NCBI GenBank assembly: GCA_905221605.1
Contig: CAJNDS010000302.1
Location: 72,501 to 115,000, forward strand
Length of the DNA: 42,500 nt
Source: Symbiodinium natans
Taxonomy: Eukaryota; Sar; Dinophyceae; Suessiales; Symbiodiniaceae
Reading direction: 5' to 3'
Shown here in pieces: positions 1-9,210 of this stretch; position 1 is the first letter of the stretch; every line of letters starts with the position of its first letter. The position numbers were made by a program, and so were the translations under genes. The notes under the pieces were generated by a model that was given only the letters and a program-made list of their open reading frames with translations, was not told the origin of the DNA and searched no databases.

Positions 1-283
1 AATTGCCCGGCCCATAGTCTGATAGTAATTTAGGGAACCCAAAAAAGTGCCTGAAACTTAGTAAACTCTGATTTCGGTCAAGGCCTGAAGGACCAGTCGG
101 CGAACGCAGCCGCACAGACCCGGGCACAGACCCCGCTTCCTTGAGTGTCTCGGGTTTGGCTGGGTGCTGCTGGGTGTCCTACCCTGCCGGCTCAAAACTT
201 TAAATGGCCCAGGTATGATCCTTAACTAAGGGGCGCTTTCCCTGAAAATCTGCCTTTGACTAGTAAGCTGAAGAAGTACAAAG
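1..283. other. Left edge, no supported gene
   Basis: I see no gene that can be supported here. Parts of the stretch are GC-rich and open on both strands, which is common for the islands of this window and proves nothing by itself. Confidence 0.4.
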
Positions 284-351
284 AGCCCTAAACCCTAAAC
301 CCTAAACCCTAAACCCTAAACCCTAAACCCTAAACCCTAAACCCTAAACCC
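284..351 (+). repeat. Interstitial telomere-like array (CCCTAAA)n
   Basis: About nine head-to-tail CCCTAAA units end in a degenerate unit and a C-run. The heptamer is the plant-type telomere repeat, also reported for dinoflagellates. It is internal here: unrelated sequence lies on both sides, so it is not a chromosome end. Confidence 0.9.
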
Positions 352-824
352 GAAACCCCCCCCCAAACAAATGAATAAATCAACAAACAAAAAATATAGA
401 TATATATATATATACACACGTGTGTGTGTTACCAGGAGTAAAAGCTGTTGGCCTGGCATGTCATGGTTCAGGATCTATATGGGGTGTTCGGGCTTAGGTT
501 TGACGAGGCTTGGGGTTAAGGAATTGAGGCCTATAGTAGCTACCTACACCCCCCCAAAGTATGTGCAAAACATGTTGTTACATACTTTGCGGGCCCAGGT
601 ATAGAGTGTCCGGCTGAAAGGGCTACTAAGTTGCTGGCTTCAGGGTTCGCAGGAGTCATGGTAGGGGTTCGACTCTTGGGTTCGGGGGCAAGGAGCTGCT
701 AAGGTTTCGCGGCAGAGGCCTCTACGGCAGCCTTGCAGGCAACAACCAAACGAGCCATCTCGAAAGCCACAATAAAGGAGGCCAGCAGTCGTAAAAGCGA
801 CCAAAACGGGGGGGGGGGGATTCG
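352..824. other. Non-coding stretch with TA microsatellite
   Basis: This holds a C-run, a TA/CA microsatellite (about 395-430) and mixed sequence. A short open frame on the plus strand runs through the microsatellite and looks like chance. The minus strand at 705-800 is open but matches nothing I recognise. Confidence 0.4.
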
Positions 825-930
825 GGTTGAGGTTGTTGTTTTGGCTTGGCTGTCATCCTTGCGCAAGGGCCATGCTAATCTTCTCTGTGTCGTTCCAATT
901 CTGCTGTCCCCCACTTTCGCCGAACCCTGC
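825..930 (-). ncRNA. U6: U6 spliceosomal snRNA, gene or pseudogene
   Basis: On the minus strand the core at 851-899 reads almost letter for letter like eukaryotic U6. It has the ATTGGAACGA lead, the ACAGAGA box (complement of 882-888) that pairs with the 5' splice site, the GATTAGCATGG segment with the AGC triad, and the start of the internal stem-loop (TTGCGCAAGGATGACA). U6 is the catalytic RNA of the spliceosome. Sequence 5' and 3' of the core differs from plant and animal U6, so both ends are estimates. A short T-run follows downstream on the minus strand near 803 and could act as an RNA polymerase III stop. The intact core favours a real or recently active gene, but a pseudogene cannot be excluded. 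Confidence 0.75.
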
Positions 931-1080
931 GCCCCAGAGCCGACCGGAAAGGGCCGCAAAACGTTCGCACTGCGCCAGAGCTCGCCAAAAAAAGGCAGCG
1001 TTTCGGGCGATGACGCCGGGCAGCTAAATTACGTTATTACGTCCCTGACCTCTACTGGGCCATGTAAGAACGCCATAGTA

Positions 1081-1187
1081 TGGGATGTCCCCCCTTATAC
1101 TGGCAGTCCTCAATAGGGATTCTAGTACCCCCCCCCTCCCCCAGTATAATCCCTACTAGGAATGCTAGTATAAGGGGTAACATCCCA
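1081..1187. mobile_element. MITE-B copy 1 with target duplication
   Basis: This is a short inverted-repeat element. The left end reads TGGGATGTCCCCCCTTA and the right end complements it (ending CATCCCA). The flanks share AACGCCATAG (1069-1078 and 1188-1197), a target-site duplication of about 8-10 bp. The centre carries a C-rich stretch. It has no coding capacity, so it must be non-autonomous. Confidence 0.8.
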
Positions 1188-1296
1188 AACGCCATAGCTC
1201 AAGCTGGCAAACCTAAACCCTAAACCCTAGCCCCTAACCCCTAAACCCTATAAACCCTAGCTTTGTTTGGGGAACAAACTCTCCGAGAGTCCGAGG

Positions 1297-1348
1297 CCAA
1301 GGACACCGTGGACCCGCGCGCGCTGTGTGGTGAGCGCGGTGTCCTTGG
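1297..1348. other. Long hairpin with GC-rich loop
   Basis: CCAAGGACACCG at 1297-1308 is perfectly complemented by CGGTGTCCTTGG at 1337-1348. The 28-nt loop contains an alternating CG/GC tract. It could be a structured RNA or a small palindromic element; no function is visible. Confidence 0.6.
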
Positions 1349-1540
1349 GCGGAGTGTGGAAATGTTTGAGGATATAAATATAGAGATATCACAGGTTATA
1401 TGAATAAATAGATAAATACATAAACATATGTGTATATATATATATATATGTATACCTATTAATTTATGTATAACGTATGATATACAAAAATCACAAATCC
1501 CAATCCCTGTAAACCCTATAGACACCCAACAAACAAACCC

Positions 1541-1931
1541 CAGACCCTATAAACCCCATAAACCCTATAAACCCTATATACCCTATATACCCTATAGACC
1601 CTAAAAACCCTATAAACCCTATAAACCCTATATACCCTATATACCCTATAAACCCTATAGACCCTATAAACCCTATAAACCTTATAAACCCTACAAACCC
1701 TATAAACCCTATAAACCCTATAAACCCTATAAACCCTATATACCCTATAAACCCTATAAATAAACCCTATAGACCCTATAAACCCTATAAACCCTATAAA
1801 CCCTATATATATATATATACCCTATAAACCCTATATATATACCCTATAAACCCTATAAACCCTATAAACCCTATAAACCCTATAAACCCTATAGACCCTA
1901 TAGACCCTATAAACCCTATAAACCCTATAAA
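1541..1931 (+). repeat. Variant telomere-like satellite (CCCTATAAA)n
   Basis: This is about 390 bp of a nine-base unit, CCCTATAAA, with occasional CCCTATATA and CCCTATAGA variants. The unit looks like CCCTAAA with an inserted TA. No other block of the window has this period. On the minus strand it lies just past the stop codon of the p25-like exon at 1946-2040. Confidence 0.85.
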
Positions 1932-1945
1932 ATCCACCACAAAGC

Positions 1946-2040
1946 TCACAAACCCAGCCCCAGTGGCATCGTCATCGTGGAGGCCCTCCGCACGGGCTCC
2001 GAGGCCTCCGCCACCTTAGGGCCGCCGTGGCGGTGGGTGC
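1946..2040 (-). CDS. p25-alpha/apicortin-like protein, probable last exon
   Basis: The exon follows an acceptor ending CGCAAG and starts with two bases that complete a glycine codon carried over from the exon at 2572-2616. Its first residues are THRHGGPKVAE, which continue the p25-alpha motif YTG(T)H-x-GGP. The frame stays open to a TGA at 1946-1948. p25-alpha (TPPP) and apicortin proteins bind and stabilise microtubules, and in alveolates apicortin acts in cortical or conoid structures. The exact phase match across the intron and the continuing motif are the evidence. The C-terminal tail is not conserved, so the exon could instead end at an internal donor before the TGA. Confidence 0.5.
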
Positions 2041-2571
2041 CTTGCGTGGAGGTTGCTTTGCTTTAGGGTTTAGGGTTTTTAAGGCTTGGGGTTTATTTGA
2101 GCCGTTTTGCAATTATTTGGGTTTCAGGTTTGGAGTTTAGGGTATAGGCCTCTTTCCGGTGTTGAAGATCTCTACAAACATGGGCTAATGCGGGGTAGAC
2201 TCTGTGGGTGGAGGGAATTGAGAAGGTCTGGGGGGCTTTAGGGTTTTTGGGTTTCCAAGGCGTGACTGGGCCACCTTGTGTTCAACGGAGATGGGGAGTG
2301 AGCTAGGCGAAAACTCCCCGAAGCGCCCTGCCACCGCCGCTCTCCCCCCCTCCACCCACATGAGAGCTTTGACCCGCACGATGGTCTGGTGAGGGACATC
2401 TAGCCTAGAACTTCCTGGCGCAGTTTGGCGAACTACAAGAGAATAGAACGATTGTAATGCAGTTGAAGGGTTTGATAACCGAAAAGGCGTTGGCCAAGCT
2501 AGGCTTCGATATCTCTGCTGATCGAAGGGGCTGGAGATGACTAATCTGACACCGCTGCTGCACCGGCTTGC

Positions 2572-2616
2572 CTGTGTAGGTGCCCTGGTCGTAGAAGAAC
2601 CGCTCAGGGCCATAGC
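2572..2616 (-). CDS. p25-alpha/apicortin-like protein, internal exon
   Basis: A 45-bp exon encodes YGPERFFYDQGTYTG, the core of the p25-alpha repeat. It starts after an acceptor AATAAG and ends at a GC donor (CACAG|GCAAG). The split glycine codon joins in frame to 1946-2040. The same motif occurs unsplit at 5147-5280, so the gene seems to carry at least two copies of the motif. Minus strand, same direction as its neighbours. The family is assigned from remembered motif similarity, not from a database search. Confidence 0.55.
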
Positions 2617-3642
2617 CTTATTTCCCATGCCGTACCGCAACTGAGCACTTGACTACCCAAGAACCTTTCAAGCAAGGGAGGAGAATCGGGGTTTAGGGGA
2701 TTATGGCTTAGGGTTTTATACGCTTGGCGGGGAAAGGCTTCCTCAAACTCAGCTCACCAAACTAGCATCGAGAAAGGGCCTCCTCCCCCTAAGTCAGGGG
2801 GAGTCGAAGTTCGGACCCCTGAAGGATGTACCTCCAAGAGCTTCCCCTGAAGATACTCTTAAAACGGCCCTGAATCGTCCTTCTTAGAGGATCTTTCAAA
2901 GGGTCCCCAAAACCCAAGGGTACAACCTTAGGGGTTCAAGGTAGAGCCCCATGAAATTCAAGAGTTGCAGGCCTCTAAACTGTAAACCTTCAACCCTTCA
3001 AAGCCAGCTTTCTTTGCTTTGGCCGAGGGGCGGATATCGTCTAGGCTTCCCCCTGCAATGGTTCCTGAGTCGGCATCTGGCAGATTGAGGCTTTGAGGCA
3101 TTTTGGTACCTTTTGGGGGCCCCCCCTACGATCATACGGCTTCCATTTTGGGCACACAAAGAAAGGGACCGTGACTTAGAGAACTGCACGTCCTGCAAGC
3201 TCTACTTCTGCAGGTCTCCATCGCGGAGACGTGGCCTAGACACGTTGAGCACGCCAACATGCAGGAATCTGAGCAGAAGCATACCCAGCTACTGGTGGAA
3301 ATGGTGCAAGCACTCACCTGACCCCATAAATCCTTTTAAGCTCCAGAGATCAAATTCTGCAGAGTCCCGAAACCCGAAACACCCAAGCCCCCTGTCAGCT
3401 AGGCCCGGCGCTTCTACGAGGTGAATCGCCATCCGGGGAAACGAGCTTGAAGCCTTTTTTCGGATAAGGAAAGGTGATTTAGGGTTTAGGGTTTAGGGTT
3501 TAGCTTTGACCGCACTTCTGTAAATTTAAAAATACGTCGCAGCTTCCTCCCACGCTTGCGCAACACAACTGACAAAGCAAGTCGCATGCGGCAAAGGAAA
3601 GCCCAGCACAGTGCTGTTGCCTGAGGGTTGTGCGTCTAGCTC
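2617..3642. other. Presumed intron or intergenic DNA of the p25-like locus
   Basis: This holds short TTTAGGG runs (near 2063-2080 and 3480-3503 and degenerate ones between) and islands open in several frames. A plus-strand frame at 3214-3321 after a CTTCTGCAG acceptor ends in TGA, but the minus strand is also open there. Nothing can be assigned. Confidence 0.35.
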
Positions 3643-3767
3643 TACAAGGAGGGGCCCCCTTACAGTACTAACTGTAGCTAAGGGACTTATAACCTAATTT
3701 AGGATCCTTATAACCCAATTTAGGGTTCTTATAACTCTACTTTTTACTAGGGGGGCCCCTCCTTGTA
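3643..3767. mobile_element. MITE-A copy 1 (complete)
   Basis: The termini are TACAAGGAGGGGCCCCCTTA and its near-exact complement at 3748-3767. The AT-rich interior has three related TTATAA-containing blocks. At 125 bp it is the best preserved copy of a family seen seven times in the window. It has no coding capacity. Confidence 0.8.
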
Positions 3768-4341
3768 CCCTGTGGTCTAGTATCGTCCATTTTCTGGATT
3801 AGTGAGACATATGTACATATTCGCAGATTCATTGGAAATTCATACGGACAACGTTATTGTTTTGATCATTTTCACTATCATCATCCTGATCATAGTCATC
3901 CTCATCGTCATCCCCATCCTCATCCTCCTCCCCAACATTTTCGTCAAAGTGATGTCAGCCAGAATCCAAACAATTGTCTGCAGTTGCACCAGGGGCTCAG
4001 TCAACGGTTTCAAACTTCAAATGCGTTAAGCCATGATGCCCAAACCCCCCCCCCCCCCCTTCTCGGCTCGAAAAGGGGGGGAGGTGGCAGGTTGGGAACA
4101 GCGAAAGCCTGGCCCGCTGGCGACGCCTGTGAGCTGCTGTGCTTCAAGCGGGGAGCCTTTCAGGATTCAAGCTGGCTTCGAAATCAGAGCTGCAAGCAGG
4201 CCTGTTGCCTGTATTTTCCAGCGTGCTTCCCTGCTCATTGTATCTTGCCCTTCTCTGAGGCAGGTTCGGCCAAAAACGCTGATGGGAACGTCCGTAGGAG
4301 AGGCAGAAGGTCTTGAGCAGGCGTTTCAACCCTGCTGAACA

Positions 4342-4640
4342 ATGGCCTCTCCTTTGCACCCGATCTACCACTTGCTGGAATTTGCATCTGCGGAATATGG
4401 AGAAGGACTTGGGATGTTCCCCCTTACACTAACAGTCCTTAACCGGGATTATCGTACCCCCTTTTATAATCCTTTAAAGTACTGTTAGTATAAGGGGGAA
4501 CATCCCACAGAAGGACCTATGATTTTCAACAAGGGGCTGGTGAAGACGCCACTAGCTCGGGGTGTCATCGATGCAGAAGCCGCGCGAGCTCGAGGGGAGA
4601 GAGATGCCACAGAGGCCGAGCGACCTAAGCTGACCCCACC
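4342..4640 (+). CDS. Candidate two-exon segment split by a MITE-B intron
   Basis: Removing MITE-B copy 2 and one copy of its 8-bp duplication joins an ATG-initiated frame at 4342 to sequence after 4514. The join gives a continuous, protein-like reading (starting MASPLHPIYHLLEF, later FNKGLVKTPLARG). Splicing would use a GA donor and an AG acceptor lying within the two copies of the duplication. GA donors are known from dinoflagellates. I do not recognise the protein, and the 3' end of the second exon is not defined. The antisense strand is also partly open, so this stays a candidate. Confidence 0.3.
4409..4508. mobile_element. MITE-B copy 2, introner-like
   Basis: The terminal inverted repeats TGGGATGTTCCCCCTTA/TAAGGGGGAACATCCCA are complete. 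The flanks share AGAAGGAC (4401-4408 and 4509-4516). The centre is about 60 bp without coding capacity. The duplication coincides with possible splice sites, which is how introner elements create introns. Confidence 0.8.
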
Positions 4641-4754
4641 AACAAGGGGTCTGAATACCTACTTTGGGGTTTCCGAAAATAGGGGACCCCAAATATAGAT
4701 CCCAAACTAGTATGATTCCCTTATAATGAGGACCCCAATCAGGTACCCTAAGCC

Positions 4755-4797
4755 GTAAGCCCTAAGCCCTAAGCCCTAAGCCCTAAACCCTAAACCC
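4755..4797 (+). repeat. Degenerate telomere-like array (CCCTAAG/CCCTAAA)
   Basis: CCCTAAG units pass into CCCTAAA units. It lies between two short islands and is clearly internal. Confidence 0.85.
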
Positions 4798-4937
4798 CCA
4801 CATTCAGCTGATCCTCGCCGGCCCCTACCATGGCGCCCATGGCAAGTCGAATGCGAGGCGAGGCACTTCGCGGGGATGGATCCCGCACAATCTGCTGAAC
4901 CAGCTCCTTCCCAGCTTCTCCAAGAACGGGACGTGTG

Positions 4938-5125
4938 TTTTGTATATATGTATATATGTATCTATGTATCTATGTATCTATGTATGCATATACATATATA
5001 TATATATATATGTATATGTGTTCTTTATATATACACATATATACATATATATACACACATGTAGATATGTTTATATGTATGTATGTTTAAATGTATGTAT
5101 GATATGTATGTATACTTATATGTGC
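4938..5125. repeat. TATG/TA microsatellite
   Basis: Interrupted TATG, TATC and TA repeats. The open frames across it (Tyr/Ile/Met-rich) are a by-product of the repeat. Confidence 0.85.
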
Positions 5126-5146
5126 TATGCCACGCACTGATGAGAC

Positions 5147-5280
5147 CTCTCCTTGTCCACGGTGGTCGGCGGCCCATTTTTGTGGACACCCGTGTACGTT
5201 GTTGGGTCGTAGAAGAAGCGCTCCGGGCCGTACCTCGGCTTGGATTCAGGGACAGCCTCTGGTTGAGCTTCCGCTGTTAC
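5147..5280 (-). CDS. p25-alpha/apicortin-like protein, internal exon
   Basis: This 134-bp exon starts at phase 0 after an acceptor that lies in a degenerate telomere-like run (GGGTCTAAG). It reads through a Pro/Glu linker into RYGPERFFYDPTTYTGVHK and GPPTTVDKE, and ends at a GT donor (GAGAG|GTCTCA). The core motif matches the p25-alpha signature around YTG-x-H and repeats the one at 2572-2616. Such proteins bundle or stabilise microtubules. Exons joining it to 2572-2616 were not found. The next exon upstream may be 5369-5451, which is in compatible phase. The open frame of 44 codons plus the motif makes this exon solid, though the family name is less so. Confidence 0.6.
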
Positions 5281-5368
5281 CTTAGACCCTAAACCCTAAA
5301 ACCCTGAAACCATGTACAAAGCACCTAAAAAACACACAAAGACTCATGCCGAATCACCGCTGCTTCTC

Positions 5369-5573
5369 CTTGGGAGTGTCAACAGCGGTCTCAATCTGCA
5401 AGGACTCAAGACCTCGGGAACAGAAGCTCCGAGCATCCACGAAGGTCGTTGCTTGGGATGTTCTCCCTTACACTAACAGTCCTTATTTAGGGATTGTGGC
5501 ACCCCTATTCTGATCCCCATTAAGTAAGGGGGGAACGTCCCAAGTCGTTGTGCCCCAGCTATGCTGGCTGGGG
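5369..5573 (-). CDS. Candidate upstream exons of the p25-like gene, split by MITE-B
   Basis: Two pieces (5554-5573 and 5369-5451) read in one frame if the intervening MITE-B is removed with a GC donor and an AAG acceptor. Peptides visible are TTFVDARSFCSRGLES and IETAVDTPK. A GA donor after the last lysine would join it at phase 0 to the exon at 5147-5280 across a 79-88 bp intron. Without that splice the frame ends in TGA at 5354-5356. No homology is recognised for this part. Confidence 0.3.
5452..5543. mobile_element. MITE-B copy 3
   Basis: The ends TGGGATGTTCTCCCTTA and GGGGGGAACGTCCCA form the terminal inverted repeat. GTCGTTG flanks both sides (5445-5451 and 5544-5550). It is slightly shorter than copy 2. 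It lies inside the candidate coding stretch 5369-5573. Confidence 0.75.
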
Positions 5574-8068
5574 CTGAGTTGCAAGTGTGAAGGACTTCGT
5601 AAGCCTGGTTTGGCTACTTCTTTCACTAAGCTTCATGACGGCTCAAGTCTTTACTTATCCCTGCAGTTGCCACGGGCAGCCCTGCTGCAGCGCATGTGGC
5701 ACATGTGGGAGATTTGGAGAGACAAAAATATGCTCAACAAACCAAGCTCACCCTATTCATCACATTCCCCAGTACTAAAGAGACAAACCCCCCTCAATGT
5801 AAACAAATCGTCAAGGCTCTGGTTATTCTCCTCTTCTTTTGGTTGCTTGCTTGCTTGCTTGTTTGTTTGTTGTTTGGGGAGTGTGGGGCTTTGCCACGCG
5901 CCGAGCAGAACAAGCCACACTGCAGGGAAACGCTTCCGGACGACAGAAGATTTGGGGGAAATCTGCCATGAGGTAGGACGATGCTCAGTGCAAAATGTAC
6001 AAAACGCTGCGAGGCAAGTCTTTATGGGGTTTAGTCTGGGGAGGGGGGCGGTGGGTGGTGGTGCGTTTAGGGTTTAGGGAACTTAGTGTTCCTTCTTTAC
6101 TGTAGCTTAGCATAGGGGGCGGGGGGTGAAGGCTACACCCTAAACACTGCAACCGTAAACCCTAAAACCACGACTGAAGAAGGCCGGCTGGGGCGGCTGC
6201 GGCGCTGGCTGAGTCTGCTTGCAACGCTTGTCCTCCTGGCGTTAAAGGATTTAGGGTTTCGGGCTTTTTCGCTCCCGCATAGCCAGGCCACAAAGCAGGG
6301 TTTAGGGTTTAGGGTTCAGGGCTTAGGGTTCCTGTTCCCAAGTCTTGTGTCCTTAAGGGTCCTAGGAAGCTCTTGCAGCCTCAAGCCCATCCGGTGAGGA
6401 ACCCGGCACTTCATGTCTACTGCGGCCGAAGATCCCTAAAACGCTACCCTAATGCTACCCTGCCGAAACCCTGAACCCTGAACCCTGAACCCTGAACCCT
6501 GAACCCTAAACCCTAAACCCTAAACCCTACAAACTCGTTGCGCATGGAAGCTTTGCGCCTGCTCCGCAAAGTGACAGGAGCTTCCGAAGCCTCCGTGACC
6601 AAGCTATTTTCTAGGGTTCTTAAGGGTTAAGGGTTTAGGGTTTAGAGTTTAGGGGGGGGGTTCATGGGGGGGGCAGGTACCTAGGGCGTCTTTTTGGAAG
6701 CTTAGGGAGCCCTAGGGACTAGTGGGGAGGATTAGGCTCCTTGCTCCTTCCCTCAACATGCCTGAGGTTAATCTCGGAGTCGATTAGTATACAAAACTTA
6801 CAAAACATAAACAAATATGGATACTCATATGTATATATGTATATATAAGAAAACATATTATCTATATAATCCTTGAGAGACTCGCACCTGGGCCTATTTT
6901 AGTTGCTACATGTTCAAGATCTACTTGGGACTCTCACACTCGCCGGTAGGTTCAGGGTTTAGGGTTCAGGGTTTAGGGATTAGGGTTGTTGGAGTCGACT
7001 CTACAGCTTCGCATGGTGACTCATATACTCCCAGGCTGCCGAGAGGCAGAGATCGATGCGGTCGCTGACCCGGGCTCAACGGCTCCGGGCAAAGACTCCA
7101 CAGCTGTGGCTTCCTGAAAAGTAGTAGGAGGGACCCTCATAAGGGACCTTAAAGGGCTTATTTAGGGGGCCATAGGGGTTGTATAGGGGTTCTACAGGGG
7201 GACCTTATACCCCTTAAGTGTATGTGCGGGAAGGGGGCCGGGGACTAAATTCGGGGGCAGCTTTAGGCCGTTTGCCTTGTAGAAAAGCCCGCAAGATTCC
7301 ATCATTTGGGTCAACTCCCATACCAAAAGGAAACACCAGTGGCGGATTCAAACCTTGTCCAAAAACCTACGTAAGCCTATGATGGTACGGAGCCTTGGGT
7401 TCAGGGGTATGTCCTAAAAACCCTAAAACAAAGAGACCCTAAATTCAAACACCCTCTCCCCTCAAACCAACATCTTCGTACTCCAGCTTTCAAAATCGCA
7501 GCCTCGTTTTGGAGTCCCCATCATGTCGTGTCCCTTTCGTATTGGGTGCCCTAAGCTAGATCAAAATGGAGAATGAGCTGACCGTGAACTGCCGGCAGTC
7601 CCGTCGGGCATGCATACAGCGCTAGGAGTGCGAGATGTGCAATTCCTACAGTCCTTCTTTCCATGCAAGTGAACACTGGCATCCTGTGCCGGGGCTCAGA
7701 TTCTGCCGCGCATGCTGGGCGCCCCCATGCTCTGAGAACGCCTGGAGCACCGGTGCTGGACAAGTGATCAAAACTCTTGGCAAAGGAGTCGGTGCACAAA
7801 GCGACTCGTACAAATCATCGAAGCAACATTTCAGGAAAGGGCGAAAGGGTGAATCAGAAAGAAGCAAGGGTAATGCCGCCTTGAAGCATCTTTCTTCATA
7901 CAGTACTTCCATGCAGCTCCATGATGGAATCTCACTGCCTTCCTACAACCAGCTACACATGATAATTGTTCAAGCTGAACCTCCAGTAAACCCTAAACCC
8001 CAAACCCCAAACCCTAAACCCTTCTAAACCCTAAACCCTGAACCCTGAACCCTGAACCCTAAACCACC
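5574..8068. other. Gene-poor or unresolved stretch with short telomere-like arrays
   Basis: Short TTTAGGG or CCCTGAA/CCCTAAA arrays occur near 6294-6330, 6473-6531 and 7986-8065. There is an A/T microsatellite near 6820-6870. GC-rich islands between them are open in several frames on both strands (for example 5926-5972, 6172-6235, 6547-6605, 7035-7117, each with splice-like edges). A 130-codon plus-strand frame at 7635-8027 has no recognised similarity and its end runs into telomere-like repeats. No gene is supported. Confidence 0.4.
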
Positions 8069-8172
8069 TGCCCCTGAATGCCTCTGGCCAGCGGGACGTT
8101 GCAGGTGGAATCGATCTCCGACTCGTAGAACTGCTTTTGCACATCACGGAGTTGCTCGCCTTGTAGCTTCGA
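8069..8172 (-). other. Candidate exon (coiled-coil-like), unresolved
   Basis: The minus strand is open between an acceptor after a degenerate telomere array and a GTGG donor. It reads KLQGEQLRDVQKQFYESE and CNVPLARGIQ. The composition is protein-like and amphipathic, but no family is recognised and no partner exon was found. The low coordinate is uncertain by one base. Confidence 0.3.
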
Positions 8173-8180
8173 CTTCAAGA

Positions 8181-8540
8181 GGGTTAGGGTTTAGGGTTTA
8201 GGGGGTTTAGGGTTTAGGGTTGATGTTGTTCTGTGTGCCCAGAACATCTGCAGGCAGCTTGGATCAGCTGGTAGAAACCACCGGATGAAGCGAAATCGCC
8301 CAATATCACAGGAGTTCCATTCGTGTTTTTATCGAACTAACCGCACGATTTCCGGGTTCAGGGTTTAGGGTTTAGGATGAAGGGCCCGAGGCTGTGGCCA
8401 AAGCCCTGGCCCTGGCAGAGGCGCTGGGCGTCGCGTAGCGCATCAAAGCCTGGCCAAGATCTCTCAACCCTAGGGGGGCTTGGGGTTTAGGGTTTGGGGT
8501 TTGGGGTTTAGGGTTTAGGGGTTTAGGGTTTAGGGGTTCA
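8181..8540. repeat. Cluster of TTTAGGG arrays
   Basis: Three plus-oriented blocks (8181-8222, 8354-8375, 8478-8540) contain TTTAGGG with TTTGGGG variants. They are separated by unique islands that may include short exons. Confidence 0.8.
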
Positions 8541-8955
8541 GGTTCTCGAAACTAGGGTCGCTTTTTGGGATCCTATGAAAAATCGGGGCCTTATATGTAG
8601 AGGGTACCCCAAGAACGGTGCCTCAACTAGAGAATGCCCTCAGGTACCTACGCAGTAGAGGGTTCTTTTTTATCACCTGCCTAGCTGAAGGTTTCGGGAA
8701 GTTCTATGAGCCGTGAAGGAGTTCTTATGTAATGCGCTAAACGGAATACATGTATGAAGGTACACGGACTTTTAAGGGCATGTCCCCTCAGAGCCCACAA
8801 GGAATGGACCTTGCTAAACAACAAAGCGGCCCTTGATACTGTATGATCTGAGGCTATCTGAGGTACATAGACTAACATTGTTTGTATTTTGAGGGTCGAG
8901 GTGACGGGTGTTGCATGTGAGCTGCAGACCTGGAAAAGGATTCTTGCTCCGCTTC

Positions 8956-9210
8956 CAGGGGGCCCTCCCCTAGTTATAAGCAGAGTTATGAGAACCCTAA
9001 ACTGGGTTATAAGGATCCTAAACTAGGTTATAAGTCCCTGAGCTACGGTTACATGGGATGTTCCCCCTTGTACTAACAGTCCTTAATGGGGATGAGAATA
9101 GGGGGTACGACAATCCCTATTCAGGACTGCATAAGGGGAACATCCCTAAACCATAAACCCTAGACCCTAAACCCTAAACCCTAAACTGAGGCTAGTAAGG
9201 GGGCCCTTCT
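8956..9210. mobile_element. MITE-A copy 2 interrupted by MITE-B copy 4 and telomere repeats
   Basis: The left part of a MITE-A (8956-9052) is followed directly by a MITE-B (9053-9147), then CCCTAAA units (to about 9186), then the right end of the MITE-A (CTAGTAAGGGGGCCCTT, 9191-9207). The order shows that MITE-B and/or telomere repeats were inserted into an older MITE-A. No clear duplication flanks this MITE-B. Confidence 0.65.

Noticed and set aside
284-351. True chromosome end
   Set aside because: The array is short and followed on both sides by unrelated sequence; similar arrays occur throughout in both orientations.
650-700. tRNA gene from a GGTTCGA-like box
   Set aside because: No matching stem or A box; the same 7-mer occurs in several repeats here without cloverleaf potential.
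3802-4029. Membrane protein frame (Ile/Val-rich) on the plus strand
   Set aside because: It is the antisense of a GAT/GAG-type low-complexity tract; no gene context supports it.
4876-5140. Tyr/Ile-rich frames
   Set aside because: Produced by the TATG/TA microsatellite.
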